NCBI RefSeq assembly: GCF_024642085.1
Contig: NZ_JAHEBV010000001.1
Span: 116,699 to 180,698 of the forward strand
Length of the DNA stretch: 64,000 nt
Source: Novosphingobium sp.
Lineage (GTDB): Bacteria > Pseudomonadota > Alphaproteobacteria > Sphingomonadales > Sphingomonadaceae
Reading direction: 5' to 3'
Shown: positions 57,694-64,000 of the stretch, piece by piece
Position numbering within the stretch: position 1 is the first letter of the stretch
Layout: every line of letters starts with the position of its first letter
The notes under the pieces: model-generated
The model's database searches: none
What the model was told of the DNA's origin: nothing
Seen by the model: the letters and a program-made list of their open reading frames with translations, nothing else
Position numbers and translations under genes: made by a program

Positions 57694-58094
57694 GTCGCAG
57701 ACAGGGCTTCGAGCGGTACGTAACCGACGCAGCCGTCATCACCGATCTGGCCCCAGGCCCAGCCGCCCGCCATGTCGAGCACGTTGAACAGAGAATTGCC
57801 GACCAGCACGTCTCGCACTTCGGCATCATGGCTGTTGGACACAAGCAGCTTTGCCCCGGCGGGGACGACCGTGCGCGGCATCGGAACGACATAGTGCGGC
57901 ACGAACACCCGGCCAGCCAGGCGAATATGCGCCAGATCACCGCGCACCGGCCAATGCGCCGCGTCAAGCTTCTCGCTTGGACCGGAAAGGCGCAACTGTT
58001 CGGTCGGGATGGCACTGGCTGGCAAAGTATCGGGCCCCTGAAACTGGAAGATCGGGCGCTTAGCGCTCCCAGACTCCTCTATCAAGCTATCCAT
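57690..58094 (-). CDS. Stand-alone bacterial SH3-domain protein
   Basis: The 134-residue protein has LAGRVFVPHYVVPMPRTV and NVLDMAGGWAWGQIGDDGCVGYVPLEAL, matching the SH3-type N-terminal domain of sphingomonad NlpC/P60 peptidases, but no catalytic Cys-His domain follows. It overlaps the M17 aminopeptidase by eight bases and argC by four, so it is co-translated. It may be a truncated NlpC/P60 protein or a natural single-domain form. No signal peptide is present. Confidence 0.75.
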   Translation of the reverse strand: MDSLIEESGSAKRPIFQFQGPDTLPASAIPTEQLRLSGPSEKLDAAHWPVRGDLAHIRLAGRVFVPHYVVPMPRTVVPAGAKLLVSNSHDAEVRDVLVGNSLFNVLDMAGGWAWGQIGDDGCVGYVPLEALSAT

Positions 58095-59469
58095 ACCGAG
58101 CCTTTAACATCCCCCAGGCTGCGCGCAGACCCAGGGCGTCGCCGCCTTTGGGCCGGCCGGGCTTGGCTGCGGGGCGCCAGGCAAAGGTGTCGAAATGGGC
58201 CCAGTCCGTTCCTTCGGGCACGAACCGGTCGAGGAACATCGCAGCGACTGTCGCCCCGGCAAAGCCATTGCCCCCGGCATTGCCAAGATCGGCTACGTCG
58301 CTTTTCAAGTATTCTGCATAGCCGCCGTGCAGCGGCAAGCGCCAGCACGGATCGTCGGCGGCGTTGCCGCAGGACAGCAGCTGTTCAGCGGTCTTATCCT
58401 GCCGGGTGAACAACGCGGGCAGGTCCGGTCCCAAAGCGACCCGTGCCGCGCCGGTAAGAGTGGCGAAATCGATCACCAGCGCCGGGTCTTCCTCGCCCGC
58501 GCGGGTTAATGCATCGCCCAGCACCAGGCGCCCTTCGGCATCGGTGTTGCCAATCTCAACGCTCAGCCCTTTGCGGCTGCGCAGCACGTCGCCGGGGCGA
58601 AAGGCATTGCCTGAAATTGCATTCTCCACCGCCGGGATCAGCAGGTGCAGCCGCACTTTCAGCTTGTGCTGCATGATCAGGCTGGCCAGCGCCAGGGCAT
58701 GCGCGGCGCCGCCCATATCCTTCTTCATCAGCAGCATGCCCGCCGCTGGCTTGATATCGAGCCCGCCTGAATCGAAGCACACGCCTTTGCCGACAATCGC
58801 GACCTTGGGATGCTGGGGATCGCCCCAGTGCAGTTCGATCAGGCGCGGGGCGTGGCTGCGCGCAGCGGCCCGGCCGACGGCGTGAACCATGGGAAAGCCG
58901 CGCTCAAGTGCATCGCCGGTAGTCACCTTGAACTCGGCTTGATGGGCCTTGGCGATCAGTTGGGCTTCGTGTTCCAGCTGTGCCGGGCCCATGTCCTCGG
59001 CTGGTGTGTTGACCAGATCGCGAACCAGTGCAGTGGCAGCGCCTTCCGCGATTGCCGGCTCAATCGCCTTGACCCCCTTGGTCAGCAGAACGCGCGGACC
59101 ATCGGGTTCGCTGTCGCTGCGATAGCGGTCAAAACGGTACTGCCCGGTTACCCAGCCAAGCAAGGCCGCAGCCGGATCTCCGTTCGCACAGCGGTAGGTG
59201 CCGGACGGCAGGACTTCGGCCAATCTGGCCATGCACCAGGTTGAAAGGCTGGCGGCGCAGGCCACGCCTGCGGCCACGATCCAGCCATCGCCATCGGGCA
59301 GGACCGCGTGGGTATGCGGGTCGGCGGCAAACTTGTGGGCCTGGGCGGCGGAACGCTGCGGCGCGCTGAGGATTTTGAGGAAATCGTCCAGCCCGTCCTT
59401 GTCGACCAAGTGGATGGCGATCGCGGACTGGTCACGGTCGGGCTGGATCAAAGCGGTCTTGTCGGTCAT
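58087..59469 (-). CDS. M17 leucyl aminopeptidase family protein
   Basis: The 460-residue protein has the M17 metal-binding signatures VGKGVCFDSGGLDIKPA, KKDMGGAA and NTDAEGRLVLGDAL, plus the N-terminal macro-like domain. It trims N-terminal residues from peptides in the cytoplasm using two divalent metals. It precedes the SH3-domain gene with an eight-base overlap and is divergent from the DUF3298 lipoprotein gene. Confidence 0.94.
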   Translation of the reverse strand: MTDKTALIQPDRDQSAIAIHLVDKDGLDDFLKILSAPQRSAAQAHKFAADPHTHAVLPDGDGWIVAAGVACAASLSTWCMARLAEVLPSGTYRCANGDPAAALLGWVTGQYRFDRYRSDSEPDGPRVLLTKGVKAIEPAIAEGAATALVRDLVNTPAEDMGPAQLEHEAQLIAKAHQAEFKVTTGDALERGFPMVHAVGRAAARSHAPRLIELHWGDPQHPKVAIVGKGVCFDSGGLDIKPAAGMLLMKKDMGGAAHALALASLIMQHKLKVRLHLLIPAVENAISGNAFRPGDVLRSRKGLSVEIGNTDAEGRLVLGDALTRAGEEDPALVIDFATLTGAARVALGPDLPALFTRQDKTAEQLLSCGNAADDPCWRLPLHGGYAEYLKSDVADLGNAGGNGFAGATVAAMFLDRFVPEGTDWAHFDTFAWRPAAKPGRPKGGDALGLRAAWGMLKARYG

Positions 59470-59522
59470 GGTGAGGCGTTCTTGCCGCAGCTTGGCGGTC
59501 TATGCGAGAGGAATTGTCCAAA

Positions 59523-60347
59523 ATGCGTAGCCGGCTGATAGTTGCTGCCTTGTTGGCCGCAGCCGGGTGCAAGGGCCATACTGAACCGCAGGACGCTGGT
59601 TCGGCCCCGCCGGCTCAGGCTGCTGCGCCCGCTGCGACTGCCCGCGCGAGCGCTGCGGCATCATCAGGGCAGGGAACCGCCCGCGCCGTAGCGGACACGA
59701 ATGACCTTTACGAGTTCGCCTATGCGTATCCTGCGGCAGCTGGCGCGATTCCGGCGCTGAAAAATTGGCTCGACTCCGATCTGGACGCGCAGAAAGCCAA
59801 ATTGATCAAAGGTGCCCGGGACTGGCAGGCCGAGGCAAAACGGGGCGGCCTTCCCTATCACGCCTATGTTCATTCGACGAAGTGGCAAGTGGTCACGGAT
59901 CTGCCTGGCTGGCTGTCGCTGTCGGCGCAGCGCTGGGAATATCTGGGCGGGGCGCACGGCAATCCGTGGTCGGATGGGCTGCTATGGGACAAGGGCGCCG
60001 GGGTAACGCGCGGCGCGCTTGACCTGTTCACATCCCCGGCGGCGCTGTCGGCCGCGATCCGCCAGGATTTCTGCGCGGAAATTGACCGCCAGCGCGGCAG
60101 CAAGCGCGGCGTTCCGGTCAAACCGGGCAGCAACGAAGAGTTTACCGAGTGCATCGATCCGGTCAAATCGCAGATCATCCTGGGATCAGGCGACCACCAG
60201 CACTTCACCCGGCTGGGGGTGCTGGTGAACCCGTATGAGGCAGGACCCTTTGCCGAAGGAAACTACGAAGTGACGCTGCCGGTCACCGCAGCAGTGCTGG
60301 CCGCGATCAAACCCGCGTATCGCGGCGCCTTCGCACAGGCGCGCTGA
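59523..60347 (+). CDS. DUF3298/DUF4163-like lipoprotein
   Basis: The 274-residue protein (ATG 59523, GAGAGGA upstream) has a lipoprotein signal (MRSRLIVAALLAAAGC, Cys16), an alanine/serine-rich linker and a domain with FAYAYPAAAGAIPAL, GWLSLSAQRWEYLGGAHGN and ALDLFTSP, the pattern of RsiV/PdaC-type DUF4163-DUF3298 proteins. Some family members bind lysozyme or act on peptidoglycan derivatives; this copy has no assigned role. An upstream ATG at 59502 is an alternative. map follows 40 bases later. Confidence 0.85.
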   Translation: MRSRLIVAALLAAAGCKGHTEPQDAGSAPPAQAAAPAATARASAAASSGQGTARAVADTNDLYEFAYAYPAAAGAIPALKNWLDSDLDAQKAKLIKGARDWQAEAKRGGLPYHAYVHSTKWQVVTDLPGWLSLSAQRWEYLGGAHGNPWSDGLLWDKGAGVTRGALDLFTSPAALSAAIRQDFCAEIDRQRGSKRGVPVKPGSNEEFTECIDPVKSQIILGSGDHQHFTRLGVLVNPYEAGPFAEGNYEVTLPVTAAVLAAIKPAYRGAFAQAR

Positions 60348-60387
60348 ACCCTCGCAATTTGGCGCAGCGGTTGCTATGTAGCGGGCC

Positions 60388-61212
60388 ATGACGATGTACC
60401 AGACCGTTGCCGATACCGAGACCGTCCTGCGCGACGGCACAATCAAGCTGCATGGCCCCGGCGCCTTCGAAGGGATGCGCAGGGCGGGCCGGCTGGCGGC
60501 CGAAATACTGGACACGATGGCTGATCTCGTCCAGCCGGGGGTGACCACCGGGCAGATTGACGATGTGGTCCGTCAGATGACGCTGGATGGCGGCGCGGTG
60601 CCCGCGACGCTGGGCTATCGCGGTTTTGCCCATTCGTGCTGCACCTCGATCAACAACGTGATCTGCCACGGCATCCCGGGTGACAAGGTGCTGCGCGACG
60701 GCGATATCATCAACATCGACGTTACCCCGCTGCTGGATGGCTGGCACGGCGATAGCAGCCGGATGTACCTGGTCGGCGACGTATCCTTGAAAGCGCGGCG
60801 CCTGGTTGATGTAACCTATGAATGCCTGATGATCGGGATCGACAAGGCCAAGCCCGGCGAGCGGCTGGGCGATATTGGCGCAGCCATCCAGGCCCATGCC
60901 GAAAAGCACCGCTACGGCGTGGTGCGCGAGTTTTGCGGCCACGGGCTGGGCCGCCTGTTCCACGATGCCCCCGAAGTGATCCACGCCGCCCGCGCCGGCA
61001 CCGGGCCGGAACTGAAGCCGGGGATGTTTTTCACCATCGAACCGATGATCAATCTGGGCAAGGCCGGGGTGCGGATGATGGAAGACGGCTGGACCGCCGT
61101 AACCCGCGACCGCTCGCTCTCGGCCCAGTTCGAACATTCGATCGGGATTACAGAGACCGGGTGCGAGGTGTTTACGGCGAGCCCGAAGGGGTTGGATAAG
61201 CCGCCTTATTGA
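60388..61212 (+). CDS. map: Methionine aminopeptidase, type I
   Basis: The 274-residue enzyme has CHGIPGDKVLRDGDIINIDVTP, GWHGDSSRMY, FCGHGLGRLFHDAP and TIEPMINLG, containing the five metal ligands (Asp, Asp, His, Glu, Glu). It removes the initiator methionine from nascent proteins. It begins at ATG 60388; an internal Met3 is an alternative start. It is close to the convergent cyclase-like gene (18-base gap). Confidence 0.96.
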   Translation: MTMYQTVADTETVLRDGTIKLHGPGAFEGMRRAGRLAAEILDTMADLVQPGVTTGQIDDVVRQMTLDGGAVPATLGYRGFAHSCCTSINNVICHGIPGDKVLRDGDIINIDVTPLLDGWHGDSSRMYLVGDVSLKARRLVDVTYECLMIGIDKAKPGERLGDIGAAIQAHAEKHRYGVVREFCGHGLGRLFHDAPEVIHAARAGTGPELKPGMFFTIEPMINLGKAGVRMMEDGWTAVTRDRSLSAQFEHSIGITETGCEVFTASPKGLDKPPY

Positions 61213-61230
61213 GGCGACAAAATTCAGGTA

Positions 61231-62037
61231 TCACAAGCCAAATGTTCGATCTTTGGCGGCCCTTCGCGCCCATTCCTCGAATGCAATAGTTTGTTCCCGT
61301 ATATGTTGAGCATGTGAATTGCTAGGATTGACCAACGATTTTGTTGCCGCACCTTCATAAACGTTCAATGTCCAATCGAGGACGATTCCGTCTTTTGCTG
61401 AGTATTTTGCTGCACCGTCCTTTGGGTTCGACTGAAGAGGGATTTCGTAAGATACAAGTCTATGTGTTTCTTGCAAAATTTTCGTTCGTAGGCGTTCGTC
61501 TGCCTGGTCTTCACTCGCTTGGCTGAGTAGTCTATTTCGCTGCTCTAAGTAATCCTGTTGACGACAGAACTCTTCGCATTTCGGTGTGAGTGAGACACCT
61601 GCCCAAGCTTGACTTGCTTCCCACAAGTAAGCGTCCTCAAGCGCTTCGCCCAAAATTATCTCACCGCGAAGCAAAAAGTCACCGTGCCCGATCGCTCCAC
61701 GATATGGTGCATTTGAACCAAATCCAGATGCGATCAGTTGAGATGAGGCAAAAACAATTTTTAGAAATGACAGGAGCGTATCATCCTGTGTCCAGTATAT
61801 GACAGTATCCGAAAAAACACGATATCCTAGGCTGCTAACATCAAAATCAGGAACACTAAATTGTCTTTCGCCTCTGATCTCATGCTTGAATTTTCCTGCT
61901 GCAGAATACTGAATCATGGGAAGGGCGCTGCGCTCAAATTTCTGCATCAATCCCGCAGTTCCCAATTTTTGGCGCATCGCTTTGAACCCAACGATGTCAA
62001 ACAACGCCACGAAACAAGTTGGGATTTCAAAGGTCAT
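61231..62037 (-). CDS. AT-rich orphan gene with nucleotide-cyclase-like fold
   Basis: The 268-residue protein is visibly AT-richer than every neighbour. Its order of motifs follows class III nucleotidyl cyclases: FVALFDIVGFKAM with Asp14, RVFSDTVIYW with Asp77 (the two metal aspartates), YRGAIGHGDF at 112-121 in place of the RxGIHxG strand, and GEALEDAYLWEASQ at 130-143 in place of GxxVNxAxRLE. The Asn and Arg of that last motif are not kept. The C-terminal half (about 150-268) is charged, ends EEWARRAAKDRTFGL and has no recognised domain. It has no membrane segment. It could be an active or degenerate cyclase; its product, if any, is unknown. Confidence 0.75.
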   Translation of the reverse strand: MTFEIPTCFVALFDIVGFKAMRQKLGTAGLMQKFERSALPMIQYSAAGKFKHEIRGERQFSVPDFDVSSLGYRVFSDTVIYWTQDDTLLSFLKIVFASSQLIASGFGSNAPYRGAIGHGDFLLRGEIILGEALEDAYLWEASQAWAGVSLTPKCEEFCRQQDYLEQRNRLLSQASEDQADERLRTKILQETHRLVSYEIPLQSNPKDGAAKYSAKDGIVLDWTLNVYEGAATKSLVNPSNSHAQHIREQTIAFEEWARRAAKDRTFGL

Positions 62038-62073
62038 TATTGCGTCCCAATCTCGCTGCTGACAGCCATTTCG

Positions 62074-62730
62074 CTATCCCCTCCCAGCCCTGATCGCTGC
62101 CCCGCCGGCAAACGGTGCAATCGCCAGCAGCACCAAACTCACCGCACCGCACAGCGCCAGCCCGCTTTGGCCCCCCGTCGCCAGGCTGCCCGCGCCGAAG
62201 ACCAGCAGCGGGACGGCGAGCGGGATCACCAGCAGTCCGCCCAGGGCCGCGCCGCCGCGCAGGCCTGCGGTCAGCGCGGCGACGGTGACGCCGAGTGCGG
62301 CGAGGCCCGGGGTGCCGAGCAGCAGGCCCAGTTCAACCGTGCGCAAAGTCGCTCCGTCGATCCCGACCAGCGCTGCGCCGGGAAGGGCGGCGAGCATCAA
62401 CGGCGGCGCGAAGCTGAGCCAGTGGGCCAGCACCCGCACCGCAACCACCGCTTCCTCACTGATCCCGCGCAGCGCCCACTGGTCGAACAGGCCCAGTTCA
62501 AGATCAGGCTCGATCAGCCGGTCAAGCGGCAGGATCGCGGCGAGCAGCGCAGCGATCCACAGCACCCCGCCGCCGGTCCGCGCCAGCACCGGCGCGTCGG
62601 GCCCGACCGCAAAGGGGAACAGCATTGCCACCGCCACGAAGAACAGCACCGGCAGCAGTGCCCCGCCGCGCCGCCCGCCCAGCAGCAACTGCTTCAGGTC
62701 ACGCGCGAGCAGGGCAACGAGGATGCTCAT
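62074..62730 (-). CDS. ccmB: Heme exporter protein CcmB
   Basis: The 218-residue membrane protein has six hydrophobic segments and CcmB features (LPLDRLIEPDLELGLFDQWALRG near residues 75-97, then LVIPLAVPLLVFGAG). With CcmA it energises release of heme-loaded CcmE in cytochrome c maturation. Its ATG at 62730 overlaps the ccmA stop (ATGA). The usual ccmC, ccmE and later genes are not downstream here, where the AT-rich cyclase-like gene follows after 36 bases. Confidence 0.93.
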   Translation of the reverse strand: MSILVALLARDLKQLLLGGRRGGALLPVLFFVAVAMLFPFAVGPDAPVLARTGGGVLWIAALLAAILPLDRLIEPDLELGLFDQWALRGISEEAVVAVRVLAHWLSFAPPLMLAALPGAALVGIDGATLRTVELGLLLGTPGLAALGVTVAALTAGLRGGAALGGLLVIPLAVPLLVFGAGSLATGGQSGLALCGAVSLVLLAIAPFAGGAAIRAGRG

Positions 62731-63305
62731 GCCGCGAAATCCCTGAGATCTAGCCGCGCAATGCCCGCCAGCGTGAACGGCTGGTGCGAAGCGATGACGC
62801 AGATCCCGCCGCCGCGGCAATGTTCCGCAGCAAGCGCTTCAACAAGGGCGACGCCGCGCGAATCAAGCCCGTTAAGCGGTTCATCAAGCAGCCACAGCGG
62901 CGCGCGCTGGCCGATCAGCCGGGCAAGCGCGGCGCGCTTTTTCTGCCCGGTTGAAAGGTAGCGAACTGGCACGTCCAGCAGGTCACCAAGCCCCAGCCGC
63001 ATGGCCTGGTTGTCCTCTGGCCCGTCGAGCTTCTGCCAGAAGGCCAGGGCGCGGCCCAAAGGCAGGTGCGGATCAAGCGCAGGGCGTTCGTCGAGCAGGG
63101 CCGCTGCGCATTGGCGGTTCACCGTTCCGGCAAAGGCTGGCAAAAGCCCTGCCAGAATGCGGATCAGGCTGGATTTGCCCGTCCCGTTGGCGCCGGTCAA
63201 TTGCAGGGCTGCCCCGCCTTCCAGCGCAAAGTCCACGTTCTGGAACAGCAGCCGGTCGCCCCGCTGGCAGGCTATATTCGATGCGGTCAGGCGGGCCCCT
63301 TGCAT
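62727..63305 (-). CDS. ccmA: Heme exporter ATP-binding protein CcmA
   Basis: The 192-residue ABC ATPase (ATG 63305) has Walker [12 protein letters not shown], signature [15 protein letters not shown], Walker [13 protein letters not shown] and the switch histidine in ASHQP. Its short length and GLDSRG are typical of CcmA. It starts the ccmAB pair and is divergent from phhB, about 50 bases away. Upstream in-frame starts reaching 63491 lie in the phhB region and were rejected. Confidence 0.94.
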   Translation of the reverse strand: MQGARLTASNIACQRGDRLLFQNVDFALEGGAALQLTGANGTGKSSLIRILAGLLPAFAGTVNRQCAAALLDERPALDPHLPLGRALAFWQKLDGPEDNQAMRLGLGDLLDVPVRYLSTGQKKRAALARLIGQRAPLWLLDEPLNGLDSRGVALVEALAAEHCRGGGICVIASHQPFTLAGIARLDLRDFAA

Positions 63306-63354
63306 GGCCACGCCGGATAGGGGAAAGCTGCGGCCCTGCCAAGGAGAGCCGCGC

Positions 63355-63645
63355 ATGTCCGTACACCGTCTCAGCGAACCCGAAATCGCCGCGATGCTGG
63401 CCGAGTTTCCAGGCTGGGAACTGCGCGGCGATGGCCACGCGATCGAGCGGACGCTTGAGTTTGCCGATTTCAACCAGGCCTTCGGCTTCATGACCCGCGT
63501 CGCGCTTTATGCCGACAAGGTCGATCACCACCCCGAATGGTCCAACGTCTACAACCGCGTGCAGATCACCCTGACCACTCACGACGCCGGGGGGCTGAGC
63601 ACGCGCGATGCCGCGATGGCCCGCGCGATCGAGGGTTTTCTCTGA
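63355..63645 (+). CDS. phhB: 4a-hydroxytetrahydrobiopterin dehydratase
   Basis: The 96-residue protein (ATG 63355 with AAGGAGA) contains [44 protein letters not shown], with the paired histidines of pterin-4a-carbinolamine dehydratase. It regenerates the pterin cofactor of phenylalanine hydroxylase, upstream of the tyrosine-degradation steps encoded at 19757-21937. It may also have a moonlighting role as a transcription cofactor, as in eukaryotes. It converges on the partial SDR gene. Confidence 0.95.
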   Translation: MSVHRLSEPEIAAMLAEFPGWELRGDGHAIERTLEFADFNQAFGFMTRVALYADKVDHHPEWSNVYNRVQITLTTHDAGGLSTRDAAMARAIEGFL

Positions 63646-63648
63646 AGC

Positions 63649-64000
63649 CTACTTTGCCAGCGGACGCACCCGCTTGCGGTTGAACCGGCGCATGCTGCCG
63701 GGCATCCACCGCGCAGCGAAGGCGCCGCGGCGCGCGGTCTTGCCGACATAGGTGTGCAGCGCCGTGCCGTTGACTGCCGCCCAGGCTGCATCTCCGACGG
63801 CGGACACGGGCGTAATTTCAAGCCCGGCGGCAACAACTTGCTCACGGATGCCGCTGTTGGTGCCAGCGTTGGGTGCCATATCGATCAGCGGCGTGTCGAT
63901 GAAACCGGGCATCAGGTCTGCCACCTTGATGCCGTCCTGGAACCATTCGGCGTCAAGGCTTTCGGTCAGCGCGCGCACTCCGAACTTGGTCGCCGAATAG
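63649..64000 (-). CDS. SDR-family oxidoreductase, C-terminal part
   Basis: The frame is open from the window edge at 64000 to the stop at 63649. It begins YSATKFGVRALTESLDAEW, in which Tyr and Lys form the SDR YxxxK catalytic motif, followed by VADLMPGFIDTPLI. The cofactor-binding half is outside the window. It is a short-chain dehydrogenase of unknown substrate, convergent with phhB with three bases between them. The stop is at the expected point, about 115 residues after the Tyr. Confidence 0.88.
   Translation of the reverse strand, partial: YSATKFGVRALTESLDAEWFQDGIKVADLMPGFIDTPLIDMAPNAGTNSGIREQVVAAGLEITPVSAVGDAAWAAVNGTALHTYVGKTARRGAFAARWMPGSMRRFNRKRVRPLAK

Noticed and set aside
61231..62037. 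Calling the cyclase-like gene a Pycsar defence system
   Set aside because: Pycsar needs a cyclase plus an adjacent effector. No effector or TM/TIR partner is present within the window, and key VNxAxR residues are missing.
62727..63305. Interpreting ccmAB as a drug or bacteriocin exporter
   Set aside because: The CcmA size and GLDSRG motif and the CcmB topology match the heme exporter pair.

Overview
The window is high-GC chromosomal DNA (roughly 60-65% G+C by eye) from an alphaproteobacterium, most likely a sphingomonad (Sphingomonadales, Novosphingobium/Sphingobium/Erythrobacter-like). The indications are the gatCAB order, a Caulobacter-type cpa/tad pilus locus, Bpt-type arginyltransferase, short-form ArgC, a penicillin-acylase-family lipid-amide hydrolase, a RR-signal S41 peptidase beside a membrane AraC regulator, and cytochrome c maturation ccmAB. 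This placement is inferred from gene content and protein style; no rRNA marker is present. No tRNA, rRNA, CRISPR array or insertion sequence was recognised. Both ends cut genes: gatC on the left and an SDR gene on the right.

Layout. 1-4.1 kb: gatC'-gatA-gatB (Gln-tRNA/Asn-tRNA amidotransferase) and a secreted protein of unknown function, closed by a bidirectional terminator. 4.2-12.5 kb, minus strand: two tandem DUF4139 proteins, a penicillin-acylase-family enzyme and a double-domain M16 lipoprotein peptidase, all exported. 12.6-21.9 kb, plus strand: clpB; a thiolase/SDR/enoyl-CoA hydratase block with a TetR regulator; methylthioadenosine phosphorylase; and the last two steps of tyrosine/homogentisate breakdown (maiA, fah) around a MarR regulator. 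Several start/stop codons in this run overlap. 22-29.3 kb, minus strand: cpaA-B-C-D-E-tadB-tadC, a Flp/Tad pilus locus without the ATPase cpaF or a pilin gene. 29.4-34.8 kb: an alpha/beta hydrolase, a FAD oxidoreductase, yegP, the overlapping ispH-thrB-rnhA operon and a small lipoprotein.

34.9-41.4 kb, plus strand: argS, a SPOR-domain protein, nagZ, scpA, scpB, tatA, tatB, tatC, a compact cell-envelope, chromosome and protein-export operon. 41.4-54.3 kb is more mixed: an amidohydrolase and a 3-hydroxyisobutyrate-dehydrogenase-like protein, threonine ammonia-lyase, a decayed TIR-domain fragment, bpt, an aldehyde dehydrogenase/AraC/S41 group, a fasciclin-domain lipoprotein with a repeat-containing secreted neighbour, a TonB-like secreted protein and an isolated phage-type lysozyme. 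54.3-64 kb: a structured, terminator-flanked intergenic stretch, glnB-glnA with a candidate sigma-54 promoter, argC, a lone SH3-domain protein, an M17 aminopeptidase, a DUF3298 lipoprotein, map, an AT-rich gene with a class III nucleotide-cyclase-like fold (probably acquired), ccmAB, phhB and a partial SDR.

Most of the window is ordinary housekeeping. The best candidates for something unusual are the AT-rich cyclase-like gene (61231-62037), the TIR relic (45451-45714), the structured region downstream of glnA (54350-54530), and the incomplete Tad locus. No complete new multi-gene system was identified.
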